A stretch of 64,000 bases of DNA from Leeuwenhoekiella parthenopeia (GCF_020782115.1 NZ_JAJGMW010000018.1:1-64000); one strand, 5' to 3'; positions 8,819 to 18,312 are shown, counted from the first letter of the stretch. Notes: generated by a model not told the origin, from the letters alone. Made by a program: numbers and translations.

Positions 8819-9523
8819 TTGAATTCATCCGACCATAGTACAAAAGACAACCTGCAGGTTCTTTACGAAGACAACCACATCATTGTGGTCAACAAGCGGG
8901 CGGGAGATATTGTGCAGGGTGACAAAACCGGCGATAAGCCGTTAAGCGAGGTGGTCAAAAGCTATATCGGCGAGAAATACAACAAACCGGGAGCGGTTTA
9001 TCTGGGTGTTGTGCATCGGCTGGACCGCCCTACCAGTGGGATTGTGATTTTCTCACGAACATCAAAAGCATTGCCCAGACTCAATAAATTGTTTGCGCAA
9101 AAGGAAGCTAAAAAGACCTATTGGGCTGTGGTGAAAAATGCGCCGCCAAAACTTCAGGATACCCTCGTACATTATTTAAAACGCAATCCCAAGCAGAATA
9201 AATCCTATAGTCACATTAATGAGGTGCCCGACAGTAAAAAAGGCATTTTAGAATATAAGGTTATCCAGGAACTGAATAATTATTACCTGCTGGAAATAGA
9301 CTTGCATACCGGCAGACATCATCAGATTCGTTCGCAATTATCGGCCATTGGTTGCCCCATCAAGGGCGATTTAAAATACGGCTTCGACCGAAGCAATCCG
9401 GACGGAAGTATACACCTCCACTCCCGAAAACTGGTGCTCACCCACCCGGTTCAAAAAGAAGAGATGATCTTTGTGGCCCCGCCTCCGGCAGACGATGCGA
9501 TCTGGAAGGCCTGCGTCAGCTAA
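8819..9523 (+). CDS. RluA-family RNA pseudouridine synthase
   Basis: Isomerises uridine to pseudouridine in rRNA or tRNA. At 234 residues, it carries the catalytic-Asp motif VHRLDRPTSGIVIFSRT (Asp near residue 69) and the RluA signatures YWAVVKN and LHTGRHHQIRSQL. There is no N-terminal S4 domain, so it is a single-domain enzyme; the exact target base cannot be assigned. The start is a TTG at 8819: no in-frame ATG precedes the conserved LYEDNHIIVVNKRAG segment. A strong terminator follows the stop. Confidence 0.9.
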   Translation: MNSSDHSTKDNLQVLYEDNHIIVVNKRAGDIVQGDKTGDKPLSEVVKSYIGEKYNKPGAVYLGVVHRLDRPTSGIVIFSRTSKALPRLNKLFAQKEAKKTYWAVVKNAPPKLQDTLVHYLKRNPKQNKSYSHINEVPDSKKGILEYKVIQELNNYYLLEIDLHTGRHHQIRSQLSAIGCPIKGDLKYGFDRSNPDGSIHLHSRKLVLTHPVQKEEMIFVAPPPADDAIWKACVS

Positions 9524-9527
9524 TAAA

Positions 9528-9552
9528 AAAGCCCGCTCAATAGCGGGCTTTT
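9528..9552 (+). terminator. Intrinsic terminator after the pseudouridine synthase gene
   Basis: AAAGCCCGCT (9528-9537) pairs with AGCGGGCTTTT (9542-9552) over a 4-nt loop and is followed by TATT. The A-rich 5' flank would let it also work in the opposite direction for the convergent gene at 9577. Confidence 0.85.
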
Positions 9553-9576
9553 ATTATTCTGAAATACACCTACGAT

Positions 9577-9825
9577 TTAAGCCATATTGTTATTAGGAGC
9601 CCATTGTGAACAAAGCATTTCTGGTGCTGCCTTTTGGGGGTTTGCACAGGTGGGTCCGTGAAAGCGTGCGCAATTTGCACAATTAGGATCATTTTTCAGT
9701 GCTGCTTTCATTTCAAAGCTGTCACAAGTATACCCGGCCGTTACGTGTACGCCGTGTAATTTACATTCGCTTGATGCCGTCAAATTATCACAATTTGAAC
9801 AGCTATTTCCGAGTCTGATTGCCAT
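9577..9825 (-). CDS. Small cysteine-rich protein with two tandem Cys4 modules
   Basis: 82 residues, no signal peptide, eight cysteines. The spacing is C9-x2-C12-x8-C21-x12-C34, then C49-x2-C52-x7-C60-x11-C72. The two halves align (SCSNCDNLTASSECKLHGV against NCANCARFHGPTCANPQKA), so it is an internal duplication. Each half could bind a zinc ion or an iron-sulfur cluster; the absence of histidine-rich ligation and the cytoplasmic location fit either. I do not recognise a named family, although similar short Cys-rich ORFs are common in flavobacteria. It is monocistronic, flanked by a terminator and an opposing transporter gene. Confidence 0.7.
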   Translation of the reverse strand: MAIRLGNSCSNCDNLTASSECKLHGVHVTAGYTCDSFEMKAALKNDPNCANCARFHGPTCANPQKAAPEMLCSQWAPNNNMA

Positions 9826-9946
9826 AACATTATTTTTTTAAGAGTTCTTTTAAATGTAAAGACAACTAAACAAAGAATGAAATTAAATTACTGACTATAA
9901 GCTATTTGAATTTAGAATGAATAAAAAGAATAAGAAGATCAAAGGC

Positions 9947-10819
9947 TTATCCCGTTTTCTTTGCGCTGCGCAAACTCTCTACAACCACTGCACTAATAAT
10001 CAGTAATCCACCTACAATGGTCATTACCTGTGGCACTTCTCCCAGGAATAAGATACCCAGCAAAATCCCGTAAACCGGTTGAACGCTGCTGATGATACTT
10101 GCAGTTGTGATGGAGAAATACCGGAACGTAAGCAAAAACAGGGTATGCCCTAAAGCTGTAGTCAGCAAAGCCAAAGCCAGAATCCAGATGCTATTTTCCA
10201 ATAAAGCTTCAGAAGAAACCTGAGTGCTAAACGGAAGCAGAGCCACCCCAATAATCAAGGCCTGATACATCATCAACAAACTGCCGTGGTAACGGGCTAC
10301 TTGTTTTTTCATCAAAATATTCCGCAAGGCATAGGCCAATGCCGAACCCAAACCATAAGCAACGGCCTCTGTGTATTGATTTTCAAAATCCAGATCGGGG
10401 ATTAAAAACGCGATTCCGGCTAGAACCAAAAGACCCAGAAACAAGTGTATTTTTTGAAAAGGTAATCGTAGAATCAGGGGTTCGAGAATACTCGTCAAAG
10501 CCGGATAGGTAAAAATAGTGAGCATGCCAATAGCGACATTACTCAGCTGCAGCGCTTTAAAATATGCCACCCAGTGAATTCCCATTAAAATTCCGCCCAG
10601 TATTACCTGTAACCGGTCTTCCTTTTCAATTTTAAACGAGATGCTTTTCCACTTTAAAAACAGCACAAGAAATCCTACCGCCAGTAAGGCTCTCAGACCA
10701 ATAGTCACCACTGGAGTCAAAGTCACCGCCCTGCCCAGAACACCACTGGTACTTACCAGAAGCATGGCCAGATTGAGTTGAAGCAAATTTTTTACAAAAG
10801 AGTTGGAATGGTTTGGCAA
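9947..10819 (-). CDS. EamA/DMT-superfamily transporter
   Basis: 290 residues with about ten hydrophobic helices arranged as two five-helix EamA halves. The first half includes LLVSTSGVLGRAVTLTPVV and GILMGIHWVAYFKAL; the second begins near residue 150 with YGLGSALAYALRNILMKK and ends VMTIVGGLLIISAVVVESL. Such proteins export or import metabolites such as amino acids or nucleosides, and substrate cannot be inferred. Upstream of its ATG lies a cluster of microsatellites (10830-11014), which may affect its promoter spacing. Confidence 0.88.
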   Translation of the reverse strand: MPNHSNSFVKNLLQLNLAMLLVSTSGVLGRAVTLTPVVTIGLRALLAVGFLVLFLKWKSISFKIEKEDRLQVILGGILMGIHWVAYFKALQLSNVAIGMLTIFTYPALTSILEPLILRLPFQKIHLFLGLLVLAGIAFLIPDLDFENQYTEAVAYGLGSALAYALRNILMKKQVARYHGSLLMMYQALIIGVALLPFSTQVSSEALLENSIWILALALLTTALGHTLFLLTFRYFSITTASIISSVQPVYGILLGILFLGEVPQVMTIVGGLLIISAVVVESLRSAKKTG

Positions 10820-10829
10820 AAGGAAGGGG

Positions 10830-11014
10830 TTTCTGGTTTCTGGTTTCTGGTTTCTTAAGCTTTAAAAAGGTTGAATCGTTGAATCGTTGAATATGAAAAA
10901 TACTTTTCACTTTTCACTTTTCACTTTTCACTTTTCACTTTTCACTTTTCACTTTTCACTTTTCACTTTTCACTTTTCACTTTTCACTTTTCACTTTTCA
11001 CTTTTCACTTTTCA
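10830..11014. repeat. Three adjacent microsatellites, including a perfect 16-copy heptamer
   Basis: TTTCTGG occurs 3.7 times (10830-10855), GTTGAATC 2.9 times (10870-10892) and CTTTTCA exactly 16 times (10903-11014). All lie between the EamA gene start and the end of the next gene upstream. The heptamer array is uninterrupted, which suggests recent expansion by slippage and a likely variable copy number. The octamer is the same word that forms a 10-copy array at 45669-45748. Confidence 0.95.
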
Positions 11015-11063
11015 TCTCTGCTCTTTTTTCTTTATTCTCTACTCTTTATTCTAAAATCTAAAT

Positions 11064-12626
11064 CTACCTATTCAACAACAAGGCCTTTTCCCGAATGATT
11101 TCAGCTACCGGGCGGTTTTCAATACGACTGTCAAGCCAGGATAAAATATCAAGATACAGGAAAGCGCGACGTTCATAAGGATCTTCCTCATACACCTCGA
11201 GTCTGCTCCGCAGCTTTTTAAATTCGGCTTTAAGTTCTCCGGGGAATATTTCGCCCAAATTCCTTAAAAATTTGATCATCTCTTTCTGAACCTCGTGCAG
11301 ATCATCCATCTTAATCAGGAATTTGTAAGTACTCTTCAGCAGGGTTTCCAAATGATAATCCATACCCGCTTCATAATGCGCCACCAAGTTCAGAATTCGT
11401 GCAAAGCACATCAAATCCTCACGCATCTTGAGCGATTTATTGTTGATGATTTTCCCTAAATACTCGATGCATTTTTTGTGCTGTCCGTTGCCGAAATACA
11501 AACTGGCAATCTTATAGTAAAACACCATAATGTGATGCTCATCCATACGCTGACCGTTTTGCTTGAGGTACTTCTCAATTTTGGTAATCAGACCATCATC
11601 GGTACTGAAATCCCCCACCATAAATTTAAGATTCAGCTTGTGGGAATAGACGTAAAGAAACTCCAGAATATCCAGATTATCGCTAGTGGGGAAATCATCA
11701 GAAGCCAGACGCGCTTCAAGCCGCTCCAGACTTTCCTGAAATTTAGTATGGTGTTTCAGAAAAAACAGCGATTCGAGCAAATAATGATTCCCTTTCAGAT
11801 AAAAAACGGGGTTTCGGGCAATCATCGCCGGACTTTCCTCAAAAAGCTCTACATAGCGCGTGGCGTATTTAAAACAGGATAAAAAGTCCTGAACCAAAAA
11901 ACTGTACCACAAATAGGCTTTATTCAGCCACAATTTTTCGCGAAAACCGAGTTCGTTTAAATCGTATTTGGGCATCGACTTGTTGAAAAAAGTCGTGATT
12001 TCCTGCTTTTCGGCATCACTACGCACATAACCGGTTTTCAGCATCAATCCGTACAACTGCAAAGACAGATTGGATAATTTGCTGGTCATGAGATTTTGCC
12101 GACTTAAGGATTTAGCTTCCTGCGCCAATTCTTCGGCGCGCGTACTCATACTGCGTGTGATGTATTGCGTCTCAATTACCTTTTCGAGCTCGACAATCTC
12201 ATAGGCAACGTTTTTCTCTTCGTTTTCAATTGCCATATGCTTAGCCTTCTCGAGGAGTTTCAGGCTTTGCTGGTAAAGTCCTTTTTGGTACAAAACAGTA
12301 GCAAAATCAAGCTGTTCCCGTATTTGCACGCGTATATTCTGATGCGCAGGGCTTAAGCGAAGCGAAATGAGAATCTGTTTATAGAGGTGCGCTTTCAGGT
12401 TAGAAAGCTGTTGCTTCTTAACGATGTTGTTTTTAAAAATCTCGTTTTCATCATACGAATTCATTTTGTCGAGCAGATTGAAAAGCTGCAAATACTTAGA
12501 ATCTGCATTTCCATCCAGACGGCCCACGTAAAGCTTGAACTGACGCTTTTCGGACTTGGACAACGACTTGATCAAAACATAAAGTGAATCTTTTGAATCA
12601 TTTGCTGTTGTAATGATTTTACGCAT
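11064..12626 (-). CDS. Conserved hypothetical helical-repeat (TPR-like) protein
   Basis: 520 residues, no signal peptide or membrane segment, opening MRKIITTANDSKDSLYVLIK. The body is almost entirely alpha-helical with TPR-like pairs, for example YQKGLYQQSLKLLEKAKHMA near residue 115 and FGNGQHKKCIEYLGKI near 375. It resembles long uncharacterised cytoplasmic proteins found throughout flavobacteria; I know no function. A TPR-like architecture suggests protein-protein scaffolding. It is divergently transcribed from leuA, with 127 bp between the two starts. Confidence 0.7.
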   Translation of the reverse strand: MRKIITTANDSKDSLYVLIKSLSKSEKRQFKLYVGRLDGNADSKYLQLFNLLDKMNSYDENEIFKNNIVKKQQLSNLKAHLYKQILISLRLSPAHQNIRVQIREQLDFATVLYQKGLYQQSLKLLEKAKHMAIENEEKNVAYEIVELEKVIETQYITRSMSTRAEELAQEAKSLSRQNLMTSKLSNLSLQLYGLMLKTGYVRSDAEKQEITTFFNKSMPKYDLNELGFREKLWLNKAYLWYSFLVQDFLSCFKYATRYVELFEESPAMIARNPVFYLKGNHYLLESLFFLKHHTKFQESLERLEARLASDDFPTSDNLDILEFLYVYSHKLNLKFMVGDFSTDDGLITKIEKYLKQNGQRMDEHHIMVFYYKIASLYFGNGQHKKCIEYLGKIINNKSLKMREDLMCFARILNLVAHYEAGMDYHLETLLKSTYKFLIKMDDLHEVQKEMIKFLRNLGEIFPGELKAEFKKLRSRLEVYEEDPYERRAFLYLDILSWLDSRIENRPVAEIIREKALLLNR

Positions 12627-12753
12627 AAAAAACTGAATATCAACAATTTGAATAACGACAAAATTAATTAAACATCGTAGGTTTTCTGCCGTAGGTTACA
12701 TCAAAAGTACTACCAATATCTATATTCACACTTAAATTGAGAAAAAAAGCATT

Positions 12754-13926
12754 ATGACTGATAACAAAGTCCAGATTTTTGACACCACATTAAGAGACGG
12801 GGAACAGGTTCCCGGCTGCAAATTAGACACCCAGCAAAAGCTGATTATTGCAGAACGTCTCGACCTGCTGGGCGTCGATGTTATTGAGGCCGGCTTCCCG
12901 ATCTCAAGCCCCGGGGATTTTAAATCTGTTGAAGAAATCGCCCGTTTAGTAAAAAATGCTACGGTTTGTGGCCTTACCCGCGCCGTTAAAAAAGACATTG
13001 AAGTAGCTGCAGAAGCGCTCAAATATGCTGTAAGACCGCGTATTCACACCGGTATTGGCACCAGTGACTCACACATTCAATACAAGTTTAAGTCTAACCG
13101 CGAGGAGATTATTAAACGCGCTTATGATGCGGTGGCTTACGCCAAAACTTTTGTGGAAGATGTAGAGTTTTACGCAGAAGATGCCGGTCGTACCGACAAT
13201 GAATATCTGGCTCGTGTTTGCGAAGTTGCTATTAAGGCCGGTGCTACGGTATTGAATATTCCGGATACAACGGGATATTGCCTTCCGGAAGAATACGGGG
13301 CAAAAATGAAATACCTTAAAGAGAACGTAAAAGGCATTGAGAAAGCGATTCTTTCCTGCCATTGTCATAACGACCTGGGGCTTGCAACTGCAAACTCCAT
13401 TGCAGGGGTGATTAATGGTGCGCGCCAGATTGAATGTACCATCAACGGTATTGGCGAGCGTGCCGGTAACACGGCTCTTGAAGAAGTAGTGATGATCCTG
13501 CGTCAGCACCCCGATTTAGGTTTGGATACGGGTATCAATTCGCGTTTGTTGTGGGATACCAGTAAGATGGTAAGCGACAAGATGGGAATGCCGGTACAGC
13601 CTAACAAAGCTGTGGTAGGTTCAAATGCTTTTGCTCACAGTTCGGGTATTCACCAGGACGGCGTGATCAAAAACCGCGAGACTTACGAAATTATGGATCC
13701 TGAAGAAGTAGGTGTAACCGAAAGCGCGATTGTTCTTACTGCGCGTAGTGGCCGCGCTGCTTTGGCTTACCGCTCTAAAAAAGTAGGATACGAGTTAACC
13801 AAGCTACAATTAGACGAAGTTTACGATGTCTTTCTTAGCTTTGCAGACAAACAGAAGGAAATTCATGATGAAGACATTCACGAGATTATGAAAGTCGCAA
13901 ATATTCAGGCTCAGGTAGAAGCTTAA
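12754..13926 (+). CDS. leuA: 2-isopropylmalate synthase, short form without the regulatory domain
   Basis: Condenses acetyl-CoA with 2-oxoisovalerate, the first leucine-specific step. The TIM-barrel HMGL-like domain is complete: [15 protein letters not shown] at the start, [12 protein letters not shown], the metal site [15 protein letters not shown] and [12 protein letters not shown]. At 390 residues it ends shortly after the linker region. It lacks the roughly 120-residue C-terminal LeuA dimerisation/leucine-sensing domain found in the 520-residue enterobacterial enzyme. Citramalate synthase is an alternative for short forms, but the leuCDB neighbours favour LeuA. Feedback by leucine through that domain should be absent. 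Confidence 0.9.
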   Translation: MTDNKVQIFDTTLRDGEQVPGCKLDTQQKLIIAERLDLLGVDVIEAGFPISSPGDFKSVEEIARLVKNATVCGLTRAVKKDIEVAAEALKYAVRPRIHTGIGTSDSHIQYKFKSNREEIIKRAYDAVAYAKTFVEDVEFYAEDAGRTDNEYLARVCEVAIKAGATVLNIPDTTGYCLPEEYGAKMKYLKENVKGIEKAILSCHCHNDLGLATANSIAGVINGARQIECTINGIGERAGNTALEEVVMILRQHPDLGLDTGINSRLLWDTSKMVSDKMGMPVQPNKAVVGSNAFAHSSGIHQDGVIKNRETYEIMDPEEVGVTESAIVLTARSGRAALAYRSKKVGYELTKLQLDEVYDVFLSFADKQKEIHDEDIHEIMKVANIQAQVEA

Positions 13927-13948
13927 TACATTATAAATTAATAGTTTA

Positions 13949-13983
13949 AATAAGGATTCTTCGTTTAGAATCCTTATTTTTTG
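13949..13983 (+). terminator. Hairpin with U-tract between leuA and leuC
   Basis: AATAAGGATTCT (13949-13960) and AGAATCCTTATT (13967-13978) form a perfect 12-bp stem with a 6-nt loop, followed by TTTT. It would end or reduce leuA transcription before leuC, so leuA and leuCDB may be separately expressed. Confidence 0.75.
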
Positions 13984-14117
13984 AATAGAAACCTTGCGAC
14001 AAGCCCAAAAGGAATTCATTAAAACAAATTTTTCAATTTAGCGGCAACCCTCGAGGTATTAAAACCTTTGACTTTGCCAATAAACACCAAAAGTTCGAGA
14101 GAACCAATTGCATTAAA

Positions 14118-15503
14118 ATGGCAGGAAAAACTTTATTTGACAAAGTATGGGACGCGCACGTGGTTGACACCGTGCCTAACGGCCCGCAGGTATTGTATAT
14201 AGACAAACATCTTATTCACGAGGTAACGAGTCCGCAGGCTTTTTCAGAGCTTGAAGAGCGCGGTATCCCTGTGGCACGTCCCGATCAGATTGTGGCAACA
14301 GCAGACCACAACACCCCTACAGTAGATCAGCACTTACCCGTGCGCGATTTGCTTTCTAGAAATCAGTTGAAACAACTTACTGAAAACTGCGAAAAACACG
14401 GCATCACGCTTTACGGATTGGGACATAAATACAACGGAATTGTACACGTGATGGCTCCCGAGCTTGGGATCACCCAGCCCGGAATGACGATGGTTTGCGG
14501 CGACAGCCACACCTCTACGCACGGGGCGTTTGGTACGATTGCTTTTGGAATTGGTACCAGCCAGGTGGCGCAGGTTTTTGCAAGCCAGTGCTTGTTATTG
14601 ACCAAGCCGAAAAGTCTTCGGGTGAATGTAAACGGAAAATTAAAACCCAATGTACTGCCTAAAGACGTAATCCTTTATGTGATCTCGCAAATAGGAACCA
14701 ACGCCGGTACCGGATATTTCTGCGAGTACGCCGGAAACGTTTTTGAAGAAATGTCTATGGAAGGGCGTATGACCGTCTGTAATATGAGTATCGAAATGGG
14801 TGCCCGTGGGGGAATGATCGCTCCGGACCAGACTACGTTTGACTACGTAAAAGGGCGTGAATTTGCGCCTGAAAGTGCCGAGTGGGAACAAAAACTGGAA
14901 TACTGGAAGACGCTTCCTACCGATGCGGATGCGGTTTTTGATAAGGAATACTCCTTTGATGCGGCAGACATCGAGCCTATGGTTACCTACGGAACCAATC
15001 CGGGAATGGGAATCAAAGTAACCGGAAGAATTCCGGATAAGGATGATGTCAACCTCGAGAAGGCTTTGGCTTATATGAATTTCAAAAAAGGTGAAAGTCT
15101 GATCGATAAACCCATTAATTATGTGTTTATAGGCAGTTGTACCAATTCGCGTATTGAAGACTTCCGCATTGCGGCAAACTACGTGAAAGGCAAACAAAAA
15201 GCAGCTAACGTAAACGCGTGGCTGGTTCCCGGATCACAACAAGTTGCTAAACAGTTGGTAGAAGAAGGGCTGGATAAAGTATTTACCGAAGCCGGTTTTG
15301 CCCTCAGACAGCCCGGCTGCTCGGCCTGTTTAGCGATGAACGACGATAAAATCCCGGAAGGCGAATATTGCGTTTCTACCTCAAACCGAAATTTTGAAGG
15401 AAGACAGGGACAGGGCGCCCGTACCATTTTAGCGAGTCCGCTTATGGCAGCAGCCACCGCCGTTGCCGGAAAAATCACAGACATTACCAAACAATTGAAT
15501 TAA
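14118..15503 (+). CDS. leuC: 3-isopropylmalate dehydratase large subunit
   Basis: Aconitase-family subunit that with LeuD isomerises 2- to 3-isopropylmalate. The 461 residues contain [26 protein letters not shown] and the three [4Fe-4S] cysteines in [12 protein letters not shown] (near 338) and in [12 protein letters not shown] (near 398 and 401). Length is normal. It is separated by only 1 nt from leuD, so the two subunits are translationally linked and made in step. Confidence 0.97.
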   Translation: MAGKTLFDKVWDAHVVDTVPNGPQVLYIDKHLIHEVTSPQAFSELEERGIPVARPDQIVATADHNTPTVDQHLPVRDLLSRNQLKQLTENCEKHGITLYGLGHKYNGIVHVMAPELGITQPGMTMVCGDSHTSTHGAFGTIAFGIGTSQVAQVFASQCLLLTKPKSLRVNVNGKLKPNVLPKDVILYVISQIGTNAGTGYFCEYAGNVFEEMSMEGRMTVCNMSIEMGARGGMIAPDQTTFDYVKGREFAPESAEWEQKLEYWKTLPTDADAVFDKEYSFDAADIEPMVTYGTNPGMGIKVTGRIPDKDDVNLEKALAYMNFKKGESLIDKPINYVFIGSCTNSRIEDFRIAANYVKGKQKAANVNAWLVPGSQQVAKQLVEEGLDKVFTEAGFALRQPGCSACLAMNDDKIPEGEYCVSTSNRNFEGRQGQGARTILASPLMAAATAVAGKITDITKQLN

Positions 15504-15504
15504 A

Positions 15505-16089
15505 ATGGAAAAGTTCAGAAAAATTACCGATACCGCAGTCCCCTTACCTATTGAAAATATAGATACAGATCAGATTATACCCGCACGTTTCTTAAAGTCT
15601 ACCGATAAGCAGGGCTTTGGAGACAATGTGTTTAGAGACTGGAGATACGATCACGAAGGCAATAAAAATCCGGATTTTGTATTGAATGATCCTACGTACA
15701 GCGGTTCAATCCTCGTCGCAGGAGACAACTTTGGTTGCGGGTCAAGCCGGGAGCACGCGGCCTGGGCGATTGCAGGCTATGGTTTTAAAGTGGTGATCAG
15801 CAGCTTTTTCGCAGATATCTTTAAAGGAAACGCGCTAAACAACGGGATTCTTCCTATTCAGGTAACTCCCGAATATTTAAAGGATTTGCTTCAAACCATA
15901 AAGGAAAAACCGGAAACCAAACTCACTGTAGATCTGGAAAATCAAATCCTCAGCTCTCCCGCAGGCGAACTGGAATTTGAGATAGACCCGTATAAAAAGG
16001 TGTGTATGATTAACGGCTATGACGACATCGACTTTTTAATCAGTAAAAAAGATAAAATCGAAGCTTTCGAGCGCGAGCGCAGCTTCTAA
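15505..16089 (+). CDS. leuD: 3-isopropylmalate dehydratase small subunit
   Basis: Swivel-domain partner of LeuC. The 194 residues carry [32 protein letters not shown] (substrate-recognition loop) and [17 protein letters not shown]. Length and motifs are typical of bacterial LeuD. It immediately follows leuC and precedes leuB by 82 bp; that gap holds a dispersed inverted repeat. Confidence 0.97.
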   Translation: MEKFRKITDTAVPLPIENIDTDQIIPARFLKSTDKQGFGDNVFRDWRYDHEGNKNPDFVLNDPTYSGSILVAGDNFGCGSSREHAAWAIAGYGFKVVISSFFADIFKGNALNNGILPIQVTPEYLKDLLQTIKEKPETKLTVDLENQILSSPAGELEFEIDPYKKVCMINGYDDIDFLISKKDKIEAFERERSF

Positions 16090-16095
16090 AAATAT

Positions 16096-16143
16096 GTTGT
16101 CAGTCTGAGCCTGTCGAAGACTCAAGTTACTCAGACAGTCAAC
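16096..16143. repeat. Dispersed inverted repeat in the leuD-leuB gap
   Basis: The arms GTTGTCAGTCTGAG (16096-16109) and CTCAGACAGTCAAC (16130-16143) are imperfectly complementary and enclose cctgtcgaagactcaagtta. The phrase gtctgagcctgtcgaagact resembles a widely dispersed intergenic repeat of environmental bacteria. It is retained inside the leu operon without a U-tract, so it is unlikely to terminate transcription but could fold in the mRNA. Confidence 0.6.
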
Positions 16144-16171
16144 CAAAATGTTTTATAAATAAGTAACTATT

Positions 16172-17287
16172 ATGAAATTTAATATAGCTCTTTTAGCAGG
16201 TGATGGAATTGGGCCGGAGGTCACAGATCAGGCGGTTAAAGCTTTGGATGCCATTGCAGACGTTTACGATCATACGTTTAAGTTTACCAAAGCTCCCGTG
16301 GGAGCTATCGCGATTGACCAGACCGGAAATCCGCTGCCCGATGAGACGATTGAGCTGTGTAAAAACAGTGATGCGGTATTGTTTGGTGCTATTGGGCATC
16401 CTAAATACGACAACGACCCTTCAGCTAAAATAAGACCTGAACAAGGCCTATTAAAGCTTAGAAAATCGCTCGGACTTTTTTGCAACATCAGACCGGTAAA
16501 GGCTTTTGACCGGTTGATTGATCGTTCTCCGCTTAAAAAAGAAATCATTCAGGGGACTGATATTTCGATCTATCGCGAATTGACCGGCGGAATTTACTTT
16601 GGGGATAAACACCTTAGCGAAGACGGTCAGGTAGCCACTGATGGCTGCTCCTATTCGGTAGAAGAAATAAGCCGTATCGCACATTTGGCTTTTAAGGAAG
16701 CTCAAAACCGAAGAAAAAAATTAACGCTGGTTGATAAGGCTAACGTTTTGGAAACTTCACGCCTGTGGAGAAAAACCGTTACCGAAATCGCCAAAGAATA
16801 CGACGATGTGGAACTCGACTTCCTGTTTGTAGACAACGCGGCGATGCAAATGATCTTAAACCCGAGTCAGTTTGACGTGATCCTTACCGAAAACCTGTTT
16901 GGTGATATCATTTCAGACGAAGCTTCGGTGATAGGTGGTTCTATTGGTTTACTGGCTTCTGCTTCGGTGGGCAGCACGGTAGGAATGTTTGAGCCTATTC
17001 ACGGCTCGTTCCCTCAGGCAACCGGTAAAAACATGGCTAATCCGCTAGCCTCCATTCTTTCAGCAGCGATGATGTTGCGTCATCTGGATCTGCATAAAGA
17101 AGCAGACGCGATTGAAAAAGCAGTTGAAAAATCTCTGGAATTAGGCATAACGACCGGCGATATCAACCCTGAAAAACCTTTTTCCACTTCAAAAGTGGGC
17201 GATTTTATCGCAGATTTCTTAACCCATCCTGATGATACCAATCGCAATTTTAAGAACATCCACATGGGGCAGAGCACAATTATTTAG
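16172..17287 (+). CDS. leuB: 3-isopropylmalate dehydrogenase
   Basis: NAD-dependent oxidative decarboxylation of 3-isopropylmalate to the keto acid transaminated to leucine. The 371 residues show LLAGDGIGPEVTDQA, the substrate loop RPEQGLLKLRKSLGLFCNIRP, DNAAMQMILNPSQFDVI, and EPIHGSFPQATGK in the adenosine-binding part. Normal length. It closes the leu cluster in the order leuA-leuC-leuD-leuB and is followed by a terminator. Confidence 0.97.
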   Translation: MKFNIALLAGDGIGPEVTDQAVKALDAIADVYDHTFKFTKAPVGAIAIDQTGNPLPDETIELCKNSDAVLFGAIGHPKYDNDPSAKIRPEQGLLKLRKSLGLFCNIRPVKAFDRLIDRSPLKKEIIQGTDISIYRELTGGIYFGDKHLSEDGQVATDGCSYSVEEISRIAHLAFKEAQNRRKKLTLVDKANVLETSRLWRKTVTEIAKEYDDVELDFLFVDNAAMQMILNPSQFDVILTENLFGDIISDEASVIGGSIGLLASASVGSTVGMFEPIHGSFPQATGKNMANPLASILSAAMMLRHLDLHKEADAIEKAVEKSLELGITTGDINPEKPFSTSKVGDFIADFLTHPDDTNRNFKNIHMGQSTII

Positions 17288-17315
17288 ATGTGAGAATTTA
17301 GAAAAAAGAGAATAG

Positions 17316-17352
17316 AAAAAAGAGCGACTCGTCTGAGATCGCTCTTTTTTTA
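17316..17352. terminator. Terminator between leuB and the convergent oxygenase gene
   Basis: AAAAAAGAGCGA (17316-17327) pairs with TCGCTCTTTTTT (17339-17350) over an 11-nt loop. T-rich and A-rich flanks on both sides make it suitable for both converging transcripts. Confidence 0.85.
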
Positions 17353-17409
17353 TTCTTTAAGCAGAAACAGTCGTTTGGAAGAAAATCCTCTCTATCACAA
17401 AACACTTTA

Positions 17410-18171
17410 TTAAACCGCTACATTCAGAGCATCAATTTGCTCTTTGTAGTCTTTAGGAAGCAGCAACGTTTTGATCAGGGCATCTGCATTCAATTTTCGG
17501 CTTAATTTGTAAACCGGGATCAGTGGCTCTAACGCTGAAAACCGGGAATAATCCAGCAGTTTTCTTACCGGTTCTGGTACTAAAAGCTTTTGACTTTCCA
17601 CTAAAATAGTATAACGCACCGGTCCCAAATGTTTCTTGTATTGTTTGAATAAGTCTTTCGTATAATCACTTTTATAGAGATTTTCTTTCAGATGCGCCTC
17701 ACGCTGCGGCAACCAGCTTTCATAATCTGTGGCCAAATCTTCGAGTTGCATGCGCTTCCCAAACCGGTAAAATACATCGTAAACCTCCTGCTTTTCGTTA
17801 GCGGTAAGTTTTCGTTCTAAAACTTCAAAAGAAGCAATTGAATAATGAATGAGCATAAACAGCACATCACGGTAGGCCCAATCGGGAATTTGCGCCGAGC
17901 GCTCCTGCTCTACTGCTTTATGAATGTGATAGATGGAATCAATGGTTTGATACGCCCGGGTCTCTTCTGCAAAAATAATGCTGCGCGCATAAGTCACCGT
18001 CGAAAATAAACGCCCCAAAGGGTCTGCCGGAAGTTTCCCTGTAAAATACAACCAGTCTACAGCTTTATTCAACGCAAATTCGGCAGCAGCACCAGCAAAA
18101 ATGAGCAGAACCGTATCACTGGTTCCCCAGATTTTACGCACGATAGAATCTTTTGCTACAAAATTTGACAT
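17410..18171 (-). CDS. MpaB/rubber-oxygenase-like protein (DUF2236)
   Basis: 253 residues. The N-terminal region, KIWGTSDTVLLIFAGAAAEF followed by DWLYFTGKLPADPLGRLFST, matches the DUF2236 (oxygenase MpaB) pattern of a hydrophobic helix followed by dPlgRl..T. A His in IYHIHKAVE and one in MLIHYSIASFEVL are candidate haem ligands. Family members include latex-clearing protein and the mycophenolate enzyme MpaB, which bind b-type haem, but most bacterial members have no known substrate. The gene stands alone between a bidirectional terminator and a repeat-rich gap. Function beyond the family is not assignable. Confidence 0.75.
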   Translation of the reverse strand: MSNFVAKDSIVRKIWGTSDTVLLIFAGAAAEFALNKAVDWLYFTGKLPADPLGRLFSTVTYARSIIFAEETRAYQTIDSIYHIHKAVEQERSAQIPDWAYRDVLFMLIHYSIASFEVLERKLTANEKQEVYDVFYRFGKRMQLEDLATDYESWLPQREAHLKENLYKSDYTKDLFKQYKKHLGPVRYTILVESQKLLVPEPVRKLLDYSRFSALEPLIPVYKLSRKLNADALIKTLLLPKDYKEQIDALNVAV

Positions 18172-18278
18172 AACGGGTATTTTTAAAGCTAACGTGTACC
18201 AAACAAAAATAGTCTAAATCAAGCCCCTCGACTGCGCTCGGGAAGACAGGAGTTTGAGATTGTTCTCATTTAGTTGTC

Positions 18279-18312
18279 GTCATTTCGACCGCAGGGAGAA
18301 ATCGCATCAGCC
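18279..18312 (+). repeat. Dispersed GTCATTTCGACC...GGGAGAAATC repeat
   Basis: This sequence recurs in reverse complement at 311-345 and 570-604 with only a few substitutions in the central NNN and near the ends. It is non-coding at all three places. Similar words are frequent between genes in flavobacterial chromosomes, from general knowledge. Confidence 0.8.

Noticed and set aside
10903..11014. Regular repeats suggesting a CRISPR array
   Set aside because: The unit is 7 bp with no spacers and no cas genes nearby; it is a microsatellite.
12627..12753. Leucine leader peptide before leuA
   Set aside because: No short ORF with Leu codons in the gap; the same holds for the leuA-leuC gap.
14640..15197. 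185-codon minus-strand frame opposite leuC
   Set aside because: Shadow of conserved leuC codons, no independent motif.
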